Assembly: GCA_003712055.1 (NCBI GenBank)
Contig: RHLJ01000001.1
Location: 372,001-436,000, forward strand
DNA: 64,000 nucleotides
Reading direction: 5' to 3'
Source: Balneola sp.
GTDB lineage: Bacteria > Bacteroidota > Rhodothermia > Balneolales > Balneolaceae
The position numbers and the translations under genes are program-made. Numbering within the stretch: the first letter of the stretch is position 1; the number at the start of each line of letters is the position of its first letter. The notes under the pieces are model-generated. The model was not told the DNA's origin and ran no database searches. It saw only the letters and a program-made list of their open reading frames with translations. Below are positions 9,003 through 17,465 of the stretch, one piece after another.

Positions 9003-9761
9003 TTAGAAATCAAAATCATCCATAAGTTCGACAGGCTCTTTCGGCATTGCAAGTGCTAATCCTAAATAAATGATTGTACTCAATACGCCATAACTCATAA
9101 AAAAACCTGCTACAAAAATAAATCGGACTACGGTAGGACTAATTCCAAAATACTTTGCTAACCCACCACATACACCAGCCAGTTTCTTGTTGGTACGTGA
9201 CTTCATCAGTTTTTTAACATGTCGATACTCATAAGAAGAACCCATGGCAAAGTCTTCAAAATTGGTAGAGCTGGAACTTGACATAAAATCTGAGTCTAAA
9301 TCGTTTCTAAGGGTGCTTTTAGTTGAAGTATTAAATTCAGAACCGTGTACATCATCCATTTTTTTGCGGCTAGAAACAGAAGCAGCCTTTACTTTAGCCT
9401 TTTTATTTCGACGTATTTCCTTTTCGGCCTTTTGTTCTCTTTTTCTGTCACCAACTAAAAACCCAAAACCTATAAGTGTTACCAATGCCCCTCCTATCAA
9501 TGGCATTGAAGCTGTTGCTCCCTCAAGAAAAGATGCAAACCCAACTCCAAAAGAAATACCGATAAACTGTAGTACAGATGATAAAGCAAAAAATAACATT
9601 GCTAATCCGGCAATGGTTGCAAAATTCCAAATACCCTTTCCTGTTTCTTTCTCTTCCTCTTTAAGGAAATTTCGCATCGTATTTTGAAGTTCAAAATCAT
9701 CGAACTCAAGTGATGCTGTTCCGGTTTTCGAATATGTTTTTTCTTTGGTTTTTTCTGCCAT
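9003..9761 (-). CDS. PspC-domain membrane protein
   Basis: A 252-residue membrane protein. Residues 1-45 are charged; two hydrophobic segments lie at about 45-100, then a basic/serine-rich linker (AEKEIRRNKKAKVKAASVSS), and a C-terminal PspC domain at about 180-240 (LAGVCGGLAKYFGISPTVVRFIF, then a membrane helix). PspC proteins sense or respond to envelope stress, but no pspA or pspF-like gene is adjacent. The Arg/Lys-rich middle may bind lipid or nucleic acid; that is speculation. Confidence 0.85.
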   Translation of the reverse strand: MAEKTKEKTYSKTGTASLEFDDFELQNTMRNFLKEEEKETGKGIWNFATIAGLAMLFFALSSVLQFIGISFGVGFASFLEGATASMPLIGGALVTLIGFGFLVGDRKREQKAEKEIRRNKKAKVKAASVSSRKKMDDVHGSEFNTSTKSTLRNDLDSDFMSSSSSTNFEDFAMGSSYEYRHVKKLMKSRTNKKLAGVCGGLAKYFGISPTVVRFIFVAGFFMSYGVLSTIIYLGLALAMPKEPVELMDDFDF

Positions 9762-9804
9762 TTTATTTCCTCCGATAGCCCGCTACGGAGTCATTTTTTG
9801 ATTG

Positions 9805-10383
9805 TTACGTGTAGGTTATGCCTTTCTCAGAAATAAATCCATCTAGTTTCTGATCAAAAGTATCAAATGGAACTGACTCCAAAACAAATTCCTCAAAGAT
9901 TAAGCCCAATGATCGCGCAGTTATACTTTTCAAAAAGCGATCATAAAAACCTTTACCATAACCCAATCTATTCCCTTCCAAGTCTACAGCTAGTAGGGGC
10001 ACGAACACTAACTCAATTGAATCAATCAATACAGGATTTACATTTTTTGGTTCAAGAACTCCCCATTTATTCTGGACTAAATCAGATAATGAATTAATTT
10101 TTGAATGAATAAGACTTTCATTTTCAAAATCGGTTTTTGGAACAATAACTTCTTTCCCATGGGCGAGCATATGTGTAATTAAAGCATGCGTGTTCACTTC
10201 AAATCGTTGGTTCATAGATACAAATGTGTGAACAACTCTGGCCTGCCTGTACTCTTTCGATTCGAGTGCATATTCAATAATCCTTGAACATTTTTGCTCC
10301 CAGACACTTTTATGGATCTTAGTTCTTTGAGAGAGAATTGATTTCCTGAGAGAATCTTTTTGTTCAGCAACGGAACCCATCAC
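9805..10383 (-). CDS. 5-formyltetrahydrofolate cyclo-ligase
   Basis: Converts 5-formyl-THF to 5,10-methenyl-THF with ATP, returning the storage folate to one-carbon metabolism. The family signature is RLGYGKGFYDRFL at about residues 138-150, and the N-terminal basic helix (SLRKSILSQRTK) is typical. Length 192 matches the YgfA/Fau family. The start overlaps the bshC stop by four bases (ATGA), so the two are translationally coupled although they have no known pathway link. ATG is followed directly by a second ATG; either may be used. Confidence 0.94.
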   Translation of the reverse strand: MMGSVAEQKDSLRKSILSQRTKIHKSVWEQKCSRIIEYALESKEYRQARVVHTFVSMNQRFEVNTHALITHMLAHGKEVIVPKTDFENESLIHSKINSLSDLVQNKWGVLEPKNVNPVLIDSIELVFVPLLAVDLEGNRLGYGKGFYDRFLKSITARSLGLIFEEFVLESVPFDTFDQKLDGFISEKGITYT

Positions 10384-11990
10384 ACAGAAACTATATGATG
10401 GATAGTAAGATCCAACTCTTCTTCTCCAAATCGGGTTATGAGGTCATCCCAAATGTCTTCCCCATATTTATTCATAAAGTATATTGGCGAAACAGAACGT
10501 TCTTGCAAACCATTTGGGAATAACTGAGATTTAATTTTTGCTATTCTCTTTAATTGGGTTTCTTCTTGCTGTTTAATTGACCGATAAACTCTCCCTTTTA
10601 GCTTATCCAGCTCATTATTAAATCCTGTTACCGTTTTCCCAACTAATCCTTCGAGTGATTGATCAATTTCTTTAATAAGTCCCGATGGTTGAACTCCCGC
10701 CTCATTTATTTCTGATTTCCATTTACTAAATATCCCTTCAATATCTCTGGAATTTGTATGATCAACATATGTGGCTTCCAAATCTTCGATTCTTCTATTG
10801 TAGCTGCACATTGCAAATGGCAGTTTTTCCATTATTCTCTCAATTCCCTTCTCAAGCAATGTGATACTTAACCTAGGAAAAATAATGGGCATTTCGAGAT
10901 CAAATACAGGATATAAATCCTTCATTTGCCCGTAATAGGCCAATTCTCCCGGCCCTGCTACATACCCCAAAGTGGGTAACAGCATATCTTGTAATACCGG
11001 ACGTAGAAACACATTTGGAGAGAATTTTTCCGGGTTGGCATTTATTAAGGATAATAGCTTATCCTGGCTAAGTGTTAACGAACCGACCTTCCATACATTC
11101 CCTGATTTCTCTAGCTTAACTCTTCCCAATTGATCATCGATATAAAATAGATTCGATTCGGTTACCACCACTTGACGATGGAATGACTTCTCCAAATCAG
11201 CACTCTTCTTTTCAAGTGAATTGTAGATAGTTTCTGCTTCTGTAATCGAGGTTTTGAATAAATCCTTTACCGAATCCTTCAAGAGCTGAGTATTACTACC
11301 AACTATTAAAACACCTTCTTTTGAGAATATTGAGTTAATCAGCTGAGCAAAGGCTTGAACATGAGTCTTACCTGGTTCATAGAATCCATTTAATTCGCTA
11401 AAAAGTGAGTCCGAAAAATCGGTCTCAGTCAAAGTACTTTTTACACGGGTCTCAAAGTCAGGAAAAGTATCCTGAATTATTTCCATAGAAACAGGCAACC
11501 CAGTGCCATCTTGAGCCAAGGAAACTGATTCAAATCCTTCAAAACCTGGTATTCCGATAGAAGCAATTTCTTCAAAGTCGTGGTCTTCATCAGCCATCCA
11601 AAATACTGGCACAACAGGTCTTTGAAGTTTTCTTTCCCATTCCCGAGCTAAAAGAATACAGGAAATCGTTTTATAGATCGTAAATAAAGGGCCGCCATAA
11701 ACTCCAAGCTGCTGCCCCGTAACTATTACAAGCGCATCTTCATTAGAAAATTTTCTTAACTGATCAGCTTGAGAATCCTGTATTCCCAGATAAACATGAT
11801 ATTCCTCTAAAGCACGAACAACCTCTTCTCTACTAACCTTAGATTGTACTTTCTTTGATTTCTCTTCAACAGCATTTTCTTCGAAGGGATTGGTAGAATA
11901 AAACCTTTCTAATTCTTTAAAGCTCGACGTATAGGTAGTGAATAAATTAGAAAATGGGAGTTGCTGAAATGAACAATAATTTTCGCTCAA
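10380..11990 (-). CDS. bshC: Bacillithiol biosynthesis cysteine-adding enzyme BshC
   Basis: BshC is the presumed last enzyme of bacillithiol synthesis, adding cysteine to glucosaminyl-malate in the cytoplasm. The diagnostic block VTGQQLGVYGGPLFTIYK and the PVFWMADEDHDFEE motif are intact, and VAGPGELAYYGQMKDLYP lies in the C-terminal half. A long helical, probably coiled-coil region occupies roughly residues 425-490. Length 536 is normal. It begins four bases after the nuclease gene stop. bshA and bshB are not in the window. Presence implies a low-molecular-weight thiol system based on bacillithiol. Confidence 0.94.
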   Translation of the reverse strand: MSENYCSFQQLPFSNLFTTYTSSFKELERFYSTNPFEENAVEEKSKKVQSKVSREEVVRALEEYHVYLGIQDSQADQLRKFSNEDALVIVTGQQLGVYGGPLFTIYKTISCILLAREWERKLQRPVVPVFWMADEDHDFEEIASIGIPGFEGFESVSLAQDGTGLPVSMEIIQDTFPDFETRVKSTLTETDFSDSLFSELNGFYEPGKTHVQAFAQLINSIFSKEGVLIVGSNTQLLKDSVKDLFKTSITEAETIYNSLEKKSADLEKSFHRQVVVTESNLFYIDDQLGRVKLEKSGNVWKVGSLTLSQDKLLSLINANPEKFSPNVFLRPVLQDMLLPTLGYVAGPGELAYYGQMKDLYPVFDLEMPIIFPRLSITLLEKGIERIMEKLPFAMCSYNRRIEDLEATYVDHTNSRDIEGIFSKWKSEINEAGVQPSGLIKEIDQSLEGLVGKTVTGFNNELDKLKGRVYRSIKQQEETQLKRIAKIKSQLFPNGLQERSVSPIYFMNKYGEDIWDDLITRFGEEELDLTIHHIVSV

Positions 11991-11993
11991 AAT

Positions 11994-12572
11994 TTACCCT
12001 TTCATTTTTTGAATTTGATCGCGCAATTTAGCTGCTTTCTCATAATTCTCGGTTTCAACAGCAATAATGAGATCTTGCTCTAATTTTTCCAATTTTGAAA
12101 GTTCTTCCCCACTATCAGTATCTACAGACTCTCCGGATTTTGTTTTTTTTCCACTTTGTGTGGGTTCTGCAACGATCCCTGCTTCGTTCAGAACCTGTTC
12201 ACTTGTGTATATGGAACATCCAAAACGAACCGCAAGTGCAATAGCATCACTAGGTCTTGCATCTACTTCATATAGTTCATCTCCCCTTTCAAAGACCATC
12301 CTTGCAAAAAAAGTACCTTCAGTGAGATCATTTATGATGACTTCTTTAAGTGTTGAATCGAAATTTAAAACAACATTTTTAAGCAGATCATGTGTCATTG
12401 GGCGAGGAGGCTTAATATTCTCCAGCTCTAATGCTATTGCTTGAGCCTCTGATGAGCCAATGATAATGGGAAGTCGTCTGGAACCTCGAGCTTCAGTTAA
12501 AATTAATGCGTAAGCACCACCACTACTTGGGCTAGTAGAAAGCCCCAGGATTTCCATTAAAATATTGCTCAA
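11994..12572 (-). CDS. Bifunctional nuclease family (DUF151) protein with C-terminal UVR motif
   Basis: A 192-residue protein. Residues 1-130 form the DUF151/BFN domain (LGLSTSPSSGGAYALILTE, RLPIIIGSSEAQAIALELE, ARPSDAIALAVRFGCSIYTSE). A Ser/Gly/Thr-rich linker is followed by a UvrB/UvrC-type UVR motif at about 155-190 (LEKLEQDLIIAVETENYEKAAKLRDQIQ). The combination is characteristic of Bacteroidota-type members. In plants a homologue has nuclease activity; the bacterial role is unclear. It heads the bshC-cyclo-ligase transcript and is divergent from the collagen-like lipoprotein across a hairpin-rich gap. Confidence 0.9.
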   Translation of the reverse strand: MSNILMEILGLSTSPSSGGAYALILTEARGSRRLPIIIGSSEAQAIALELENIKPPRPMTHDLLKNVVLNFDSTLKEVIINDLTEGTFFARMVFERGDELYEVDARPSDAIALAVRFGCSIYTSEQVLNEAGIVAEPTQSGKKTKSGESVDTDSGEELSKLEKLEQDLIIAVETENYEKAAKLRDQIQKMKG

Positions 12573-12637
12573 AGCGATCTCTGAATTTGCTTTTTCGTTA
12601 AAAAAACAAATGTACTGAAATTTAATTAAGTCTTAAA

Positions 12638-12658
12638 CCAAGATTGAATGAATCTTGG
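12638..12658. promoter_or_regulatory. Inverted repeat 1 in divergent intergenic region
   Basis: CCAAGATT and its exact complement AATCTTGG separated by five bases. There is no T run on either side, so it is not an ordinary terminator. It lies between the nuclease gene (minus) and the collagen-like lipoprotein gene (plus) and may be an operator or a leader hairpin. Confidence 0.55.
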
Positions 12659-12668
12659 CATGTTCCCT

Positions 12669-12704
12669 ATATCACATGTTTTGCCTAACCAAAACATGTG
12701 ATAT
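12669..12704. promoter_or_regulatory. Inverted repeat 2, 15-bp perfect arms
   Basis: ATATCACATGTTTTG (12669-12683) and its exact complement (12690-12704) enclose a six-base loop, only 10 bases from inverted repeat 1. No U-tract follows on the plus strand (GGTTATAC), and the minus side reads AGGGAACATG. It sits 61 bases before the lipoprotein ATG. A dyad of this quality between two divergent genes suggests a regulator site or an mRNA leader stem-loop. Confidence 0.65.
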
Positions 12705-12765
12705 GGTTATACATTTCATCCCGTTACTTTGACGCAAGCTTAAAACCAAAACTAACGGTGAAGCC

Positions 12766-13269
12766 ATGAAAACAAAATACACTATCATCATACTTTTTTT
12801 AGGACTACTAACAATTTCATGTATTGGGCCAACAGGACCACAAGGCCCATCAGGTCAGGATGCCGAAGTTTATTCAGCATCGATAACTATTAACTCGGAT
12901 CAGGATTTTGGAGTTGTCGATGAATTCGTATCAGTAGCTTCCTATGGATGGGATATTCTGGATGAAGCTACCGTAGACGAAGGATTAGTGTTAGCCTACT
13001 TACGTTTTCAAGGTAACACTGCTTGGCATGCATTACCGTTTAGTACTCCATTCGAAAATGATCTGGTTGTTCTTCGATACGCCTTCGACATTGATAACTT
13101 CGATCTAATCGTAGAAGGTGAAGTAGCAAATAACAATGAGGCGAATGAAAATCTGTTTGATGGAGATGTCCTACGAATAGTTGCGATACCACCAACACTT
13201 ACGCTAAAAGCAAAAATCGATTATTCAGATTACGAGGCGGTAGTTAAAGCATACAATCTCGACTTCTGA
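12766..13269 (+). CDS. Short collagen-like lipoprotein
   Basis: A 167-residue secreted lipoprotein. The signal peptide ends in a lipobox LTISC with the lipidated Cys at about residue 19. Directly after it come four Gly-X-Y triplets (GPTGPQGPSGQD), a minimal collagen-like stalk, and then a beta-rich domain (IDNFDLIVEGEV, DGDVLRIVAIPPT). Similar small lipoproteins with a GPxGPxGPxG linker are common in Bacteroidota and their function is unknown. It is monocistronic, with two hairpins upstream and a clean terminator downstream. Confidence 0.85.
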   Translation: MKTKYTIIILFLGLLTISCIGPTGPQGPSGQDAEVYSASITINSDQDFGVVDEFVSVASYGWDILDEATVDEGLVLAYLRFQGNTAWHALPFSTPFENDLVVLRYAFDIDNFDLIVEGEVANNNEANENLFDGDVLRIVAIPPTLTLKAKIDYSDYEAVVKAYNLDF

Positions 13270-13292
13270 AATAGCTTACCATGATGACCGAG

Positions 13293-13321
13293 AGAGCCAG
13301 CTTAACAGTTGGCTCTTTTTT
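13293..13321 (+). terminator. Rho-independent terminator of the collagen-like lipoprotein gene
   Basis: Stem AGAGCCA (13293-13299) pairs with TGGCTCT (13310-13316), followed by five T. Confidence 0.85.
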
Positions 13322-13356
13322 ATTTCTAGTTAATCGATTGTTTAGTAAAATCGGGG

Positions 13357-14472
13357 ATGATTAAAGACCCGAAACACATAGTAACCCCTTTTGCTTTCGA
13401 GGTACATCCGGATTTATTAGGGCTTCCACTTGCAACTCCAAGAAGAAGATTAATTGCCCTTTTACTTGACTTACTGATAGCTTCCATTTTATCTGCGCTC
13501 GGCGCTTTTTTTCTGGCTACCTCTGCAAGCATTCTTTTCTTTTGGTTAGCGATAAGAAACCGAGGAAAAATATGGTGGAAAAACATCCTACGGTTTGGAG
13601 CTGCTTCATTCGTTTCTATCCTTGTATTTGCCCTCACTTTCAATGTGACAAAAAGTGAAGACGATAATCTAGCGACTATAAACTATACTACTCCTAGTGG
13701 GGAACGAGTTTCTAATACGACTGACCAAATCGATTGGCAATCTCTTGGACAACAATTGGTTGCACTAAACTCTAGTGACTCTGTTGATATTGAAGAAGAA
13801 CTCGAAAAGATTGCAGAATCGATCGAAGAACAACTTGGAACAGAATCTTCAGAAAATGCATCCTTCTACCACCCAAACTTATTCGACGATGAGTTTATCC
13901 TAAAACTCAGAGCGATTGGTTTTGCGATCAGTAATAGTGATACCGTTACAATTGATAGTTTGCTTCAGGAAATAGCACCGATTTTGGCTTTTAATGAATT
14001 AGAAAAATTAGACAGCAAAATTAATCAGTTAGATGATGAGGTTGATGAGCTAGAAGAAAAAAACGAGGCCTTAGCTGAACAGGTTGAAAATCCTAGTTTC
14101 TTAAGAAGCCTTAGAGCTACCGCAGAAGATTTTGGATTGAGTGTGGGATGGGTTGGAGTATATTTTGTTCTATGCCTTGCATCATTTAAAGGGCAAACAA
14201 TTGGCAAACGAATTTTAAAACTAAGAGTAGTGCGATTAAACAATAAACCAATTGGTCTGTGGTATTCCTTTGAACGATTTGGAGGATATGCTGCAGGTGT
14301 TGCAACTGGCCTCCTGGGCTTTTTTCAAATTTATTGGGACGCGAACCGACAAGGAATACACGACAAAATAGCTGCAACTGTGGTGCTTGATATGAGACCT
14401 AAAATAATTGAAAAATTTGCGGCTGAAAGAGAGGAAGTTATTAGTGAAGAAAATTTACTGGCTCAGGTATGA
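13357..14472 (+). CDS. RDD-family membrane protein with large acidic coiled-coil insert
   Basis: A 371-residue membrane protein. The N-terminus carries the Arg/Asp-containing first RDD helix (RRRLIALLLDLLIASILSAL, about residues 28-47), followed by two more hydrophobic stretches to about residue 95. About 170 acidic, soluble residues come next, including a heptad-like coiled coil (LDSKINQLDDEVDELEEKNE, about 218-240). The second RDD half follows (GQTIGKRILKLRVV, then DRQGIHDKIAATVVL-like NRQGIHDKIAATVVL). RDD proteins are usually uninterrupted and shorter; some are proposed transporters. It is coupled to the cupin gene by a four-base overlap. Confidence 0.8.
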   Translation: MIKDPKHIVTPFAFEVHPDLLGLPLATPRRRLIALLLDLLIASILSALGAFFLATSASILFFWLAIRNRGKIWWKNILRFGAASFVSILVFALTFNVTKSEDDNLATINYTTPSGERVSNTTDQIDWQSLGQQLVALNSSDSVDIEEELEKIAESIEEQLGTESSENASFYHPNLFDDEFILKLRAIGFAISNSDTVTIDSLLQEIAPILAFNELEKLDSKINQLDDEVDELEEKNEALAEQVENPSFLRSLRATAEDFGLSVGWVGVYFVLCLASFKGQTIGKRILKLRVVRLNNKPIGLWYSFERFGGYAAGVATGLLGFFQIYWDANRQGIHDKIAATVVLDMRPKIIEKFAAEREEVISEENLLAQV

Positions 14473-14834
14473 ATGCAATAAACCTTAAGAAAAAATTCGA
14501 TTTATTTAGCGAGCAATGGACTCCTAAAATCATAGCCAAAACGAACGGACAGTTAGTTAAGCTTGCAAAGCTTGAAGGAGAGTTTGTTTGGCACAACCAT
14601 CCCGATGAAGATGAACTTTTTTATATCGTAAAGGGAAGTTTGTTGCTTCGATTTAAGGACAGAGATGTCCGTTTACAAGAGGGAGAATTATATGTAGTTC
14701 CTAAAGGTGAAGACCATTTGCCAATTGCAGAAGAAGAATGCTGGGTTATGCTTATTGAACCTGAAGGTACTAAGCATACCGGGGAATCTACTTTTGATGT
14801 AACAGTGAACGAAGAAAACCAGGATTGGATTTAA
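14469..14834 (+). CDS. Small cupin-domain protein
   Basis: A 121-residue single-domain cupin. The first cupin motif is GEFVWHNHPDEDELFYIVKGSL with metal ligands His, His and Glu, and the second is EGELYVVPKGEDHLP with the last His. Such proteins bind a metal and serve as isomerases, dioxygenases or sensors; no substrate is apparent. It overlaps the RDD gene by four bases (ATGA) and is followed 12 bases later by an outer-membrane protein gene. Confidence 0.87.
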   Translation: MNAINLKKKFDLFSEQWTPKIIAKTNGQLVKLAKLEGEFVWHNHPDEDELFYIVKGSLLLRFKDRDVRLQEGELYVVPKGEDHLPIAEEECWVMLIEPEGTKHTGESTFDVTVNEENQDWI

Positions 14835-14846
14835 TTAAACAATGAT

Positions 14847-16091
14847 ATGAAAAAAACTTCTCTATTCATCTTATTACTCCTTATTTCTTATCCGCTTGTC
14901 GCTCAAAATGTATTCGAAGTGGGTTACTACATTGACAACGATGACAATATAGTTCCGGGATTAATTCTTAATCTCGATTGGCGATCCAACCCTTCTGAGA
15001 TAAGATTCAAAAAAGACTCACTAGCACAAGAAATGGTACTTAGTCTAGATGAGCTAAATGGGTTTGAGATTTATGATTACGGGAAGTTTTTAAAATTCTC
15101 TGTAGAAATAGATCGCTCATCAGAAAATAAATCCAATCTCAGTGATAGTCCCACCCCTCTATTTAATAGTGAAACAATTCTCTTAAAATCCCTAGCAGAA
15201 GGAGCAATCAGTTTATACTCTTATCAGGATGGGAATCTTCAACGCTTCTTTATTAAAAAGAGAAATGGAGATATTGAACAATTGGTATTTCGATTTTTTA
15301 CCAGAGGAAGTAGAGTAATTACCGATGATTCTTTCAAGCAACAGCTAATATCAGAGTTCGGTTGTAGCTTAAACTCCCAAAATGTGCTCGAAGAAACTGA
15401 CTATAAAAAAGGAGATTTAATTAATCTAGTAATTGAAGAAAATGCATGTATGGGTGATGTAAGTACAATTTATACTTACAAGAGAGACTATAAAAAATTC
15501 AGGCTTACTATTAAACCTGGAGTAAGTATCTCAAACCTTAAATTTGATACCATGTCAGGCCTGTTCATACGAACGAGATACACCTCAGATTTTGACAACA
15601 ATTTAGTTCTCAACCTGGGAACAGAAGCTGAATTCATTTTACCCTACGCTAATGGGGCCTGGTCTATTACATTTCAAGCATCGTACCATCAATTTGAATT
15701 CGAAGATACCTTTGAAGTCATTTCGCAAGAACGAGAAGTAGCTATTGACTATAAAGCTTTAGAACTGGAATTAGGTATGAGATACAATTACATATTAAAT
15801 GAAAAGTCGAGAATATATCTTTCTCCATATCTGGTATATGGTTTCGATTTTAATTCTAAAATAACAATAAGCCCAGAACTACCTACACTTGATCTTGTTT
15901 CTTTAAGTACAATTGAAATCAATCCACAACCCAGCTTCAAAATTGCTTTAGGATTCGCTTTTAAAAAGATAAACTTCGAATCGTCTTATAGTTTCAGAAA
16001 AGAACTACTAGAAAATGAGAATAGTAACGGATATGTATTTGACGCAGAAAATAGCTTGCTGAATTTCTCAATAGGTTATTCCATCTTCTAG
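14847..16091 (+). CDS. Outer-membrane beta-barrel protein, function unknown
   Basis: A 414-residue secreted protein with signal peptide MKKTSLFILLLLISYPLVAQ. The N-terminal half (to about 210) is soluble and mixed; the C-terminal half has alternating amphipathic strands (LVLNLGTEAEFILPY, WSITFQASYHQFEF, LELELGMRYNYILN, SFKIALGFAFKKINFESSYSF) ending in an aromatic/hydrophobic strand, LLNFSIGYSIF, as expected for an outer-membrane barrel. Two widely spaced cysteines in the middle (FGCSLN and ENACMGD) might form a disulfide. No specific family is recognised. Its end lies only four bases from the convergent SDR gene. Confidence 0.72.
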   Translation: MKKTSLFILLLLISYPLVAQNVFEVGYYIDNDDNIVPGLILNLDWRSNPSEIRFKKDSLAQEMVLSLDELNGFEIYDYGKFLKFSVEIDRSSENKSNLSDSPTPLFNSETILLKSLAEGAISLYSYQDGNLQRFFIKKRNGDIEQLVFRFFTRGSRVITDDSFKQQLISEFGCSLNSQNVLEETDYKKGDLINLVIEENACMGDVSTIYTYKRDYKKFRLTIKPGVSISNLKFDTMSGLFIRTRYTSDFDNNLVLNLGTEAEFILPYANGAWSITFQASYHQFEFEDTFEVISQEREVAIDYKALELELGMRYNYILNEKSRIYLSPYLVYGFDFNSKITISPELPTLDLVSLSTIEINPQPSFKIALGFAFKKINFESSYSFRKELLENENSNGYVFDAENSLLNFSIGYSIF

Positions 16092-16095
16092 AAAA

Positions 16096-16809
16096 CTACA
16101 TCGGTTTTACTTCCCCACCCTGAGGGGATAAAATAATCTCCTCAGCAACACTCCTTGGGGTTAGCTCAGAAAGAGAAACAATTAAGCGACCGACATCTTC
16201 AGGGTCTATGAGCTTCTGGGGGTCAATATCTACCCCATCCCAGGAAGTAGAAAATGTTTGGCCCAGATTTATGGCCGAAACAGCAATATCTGTATCCACC
16301 AACTCTTTCCGAAGTGACCTGGTATAGCCTAGTAAAGCGTGTTTGCTCATTGTATAAGCACCACTATCCCCATATCCTTTTAAAGAGGCCTGAGAACAAA
16401 TATTTACGATAAGTCCCCTATCCATTTCTTTCAACCGGGGCAGAATTCTTTGTGTAAGATTAAAAGCCCCAAGGGTGTTGATTTGGAACTGTTTTATAAA
16501 CTCATCTTGATTTGTCCGCGAGAGAGATTTAAAAAGAAACGAGCCTGCATTGTTTACTAATATTCCCACATTAAGCTTATCTACTTCTAAGCTATCTATA
16601 GCTTCCTGATCTAATAGATCCAGGGCAAGAGTGTCTACTTCTTTCGCTCCTTCTTTTAGGCAAATCTCTTTAGCAGTAAGCAGCTCTTCCTGATTACGGG
16701 CAATCAGTATAATGGGACGGTTTGTTCTTCTTGCGAATACTCTGGCGATGGAAAGGCCTATCCCCTTGCTTCCACCTGTTATCAATACCCCTGAATTCTC
16801 AAAACTCAT
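16096..16809 (-). CDS. Short-chain dehydrogenase/reductase, coupled to queE
   Basis: An SDR oxidoreductase of 237 residues from the chosen start. The nucleotide loop is TGGSKGIG, NNAG lies at about residue 85, and the catalytic Ser and Tyr-x-x-x-Lys appear in NICSQASLKGYGDSGAYTMSK. An upstream ATG at 16854 would add 15 residues reaching into queE. The ATG at 16809 overlaps the queE stop as TAATG and places MSFENSGVLITGG directly before the Rossmann strand, so it is preferred. Its coupling to queD and queE suggests co-expression with 7-deazaguanine synthesis, but the substrate is unknown. Confidence 0.85.
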   Translation of the reverse strand: MSFENSGVLITGGSKGIGLSIARVFARRTNRPIILIARNQEELLTAKEICLKEGAKEVDTLALDLLDQEAIDSLEVDKLNVGILVNNAGSFLFKSLSRTNQDEFIKQFQINTLGAFNLTQRILPRLKEMDRGLIVNICSQASLKGYGDSGAYTMSKHALLGYTRSLRKELVDTDIAVSAINLGQTFSTSWDGVDIDPQKLIDPEDVGRLIVSLSELTPRSVAEEIILSPQGGEVKPM

Positions 16810-17465
16810 TAAGGTACCTGGAGAAATTTGTGAGTTTGAAGACTTATCCCCCATTTGGGATGTTCTTTCACATACTCAACAATGAGGGGAATTGACGCAG
16901 GGGTATCCCATTCTGGTTGTAGCAAAAGTTTGGTATTCTCAGGGCATTTAGCCGCATTCTCTTCGGCCCAGGCTAAATCCTTTTTGGTGAGTACCACTAC
17001 TTTTAGTTCATCCACATATGGAAATATATCGTCTAGAGGTTTTTTGAATCGTTTTGGAGAAAGTGTTATCCAATCGAAATACCCAGATATCGGAGATGAC
17101 CCGCTTGTTTCTATATGAGTGGCTACCCCTAATTCTTTGATTGCAGAAGTCAACGCTCCAAGTTTATGTAGCAAAGGTTCACCACCGGTTATGACTACCA
17201 TTGGAGCACCACTCTCTTTAACATGTCCTACAAGCTCTTTAACAGAAACCCTCGGGTGAATAGATTCATCCCAACTATCTTTTACGTCACACCACCAACA
17301 TTCCACATCACAGCCCCCGGTTCTTATAAAATAAGCTGCTTTTCCAGTATGTATCCCTTCACCTTGAATAGTATAGAAGTGCTCCATTACGGGATATTCC
17401 ACATTTGCTTCTTCCTCAGAAACAACTACTTCATAGGGATCAATATGAAATTCAGGATTAAACAT
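16809..17465 (-). CDS. queE: 7-carboxy-7-deazaguanine synthase (radical SAM)
   Basis: Radical SAM enzyme that rearranges 6-carboxytetrahydropterin to 7-carboxy-7-deazaguanine on the queuosine/preQ0 route. From ATG 17465 the protein has 218 residues, with the cluster ligands Cys52, Cys56 and Cys59 (CDVECWWC), the substrate region FYTIQGEG before them, and VITGGEPLLH after. A longer frame from 17573 is open but would overlap queD by 116 bases. The start at 17465 overlaps queD by eight bases, as expected for a coupled operon. queC and queF are not in the window. Confidence 0.93.
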   Translation of the reverse strand: MFNPEFHIDPYEVVVSEEEANVEYPVMEHFYTIQGEGIHTGKAAYFIRTGGCDVECWWCDVKDSWDESIHPRVSVKELVGHVKESGAPMVVITGGEPLLHKLGALTSAIKELGVATHIETSGSSPISGYFDWITLSPKRFKKPLDDIFPYVDELKVVVLTKKDLAWAEENAAKCPENTKLLLQPEWDTPASIPLIVEYVKEHPKWGISLQTHKFLQVP

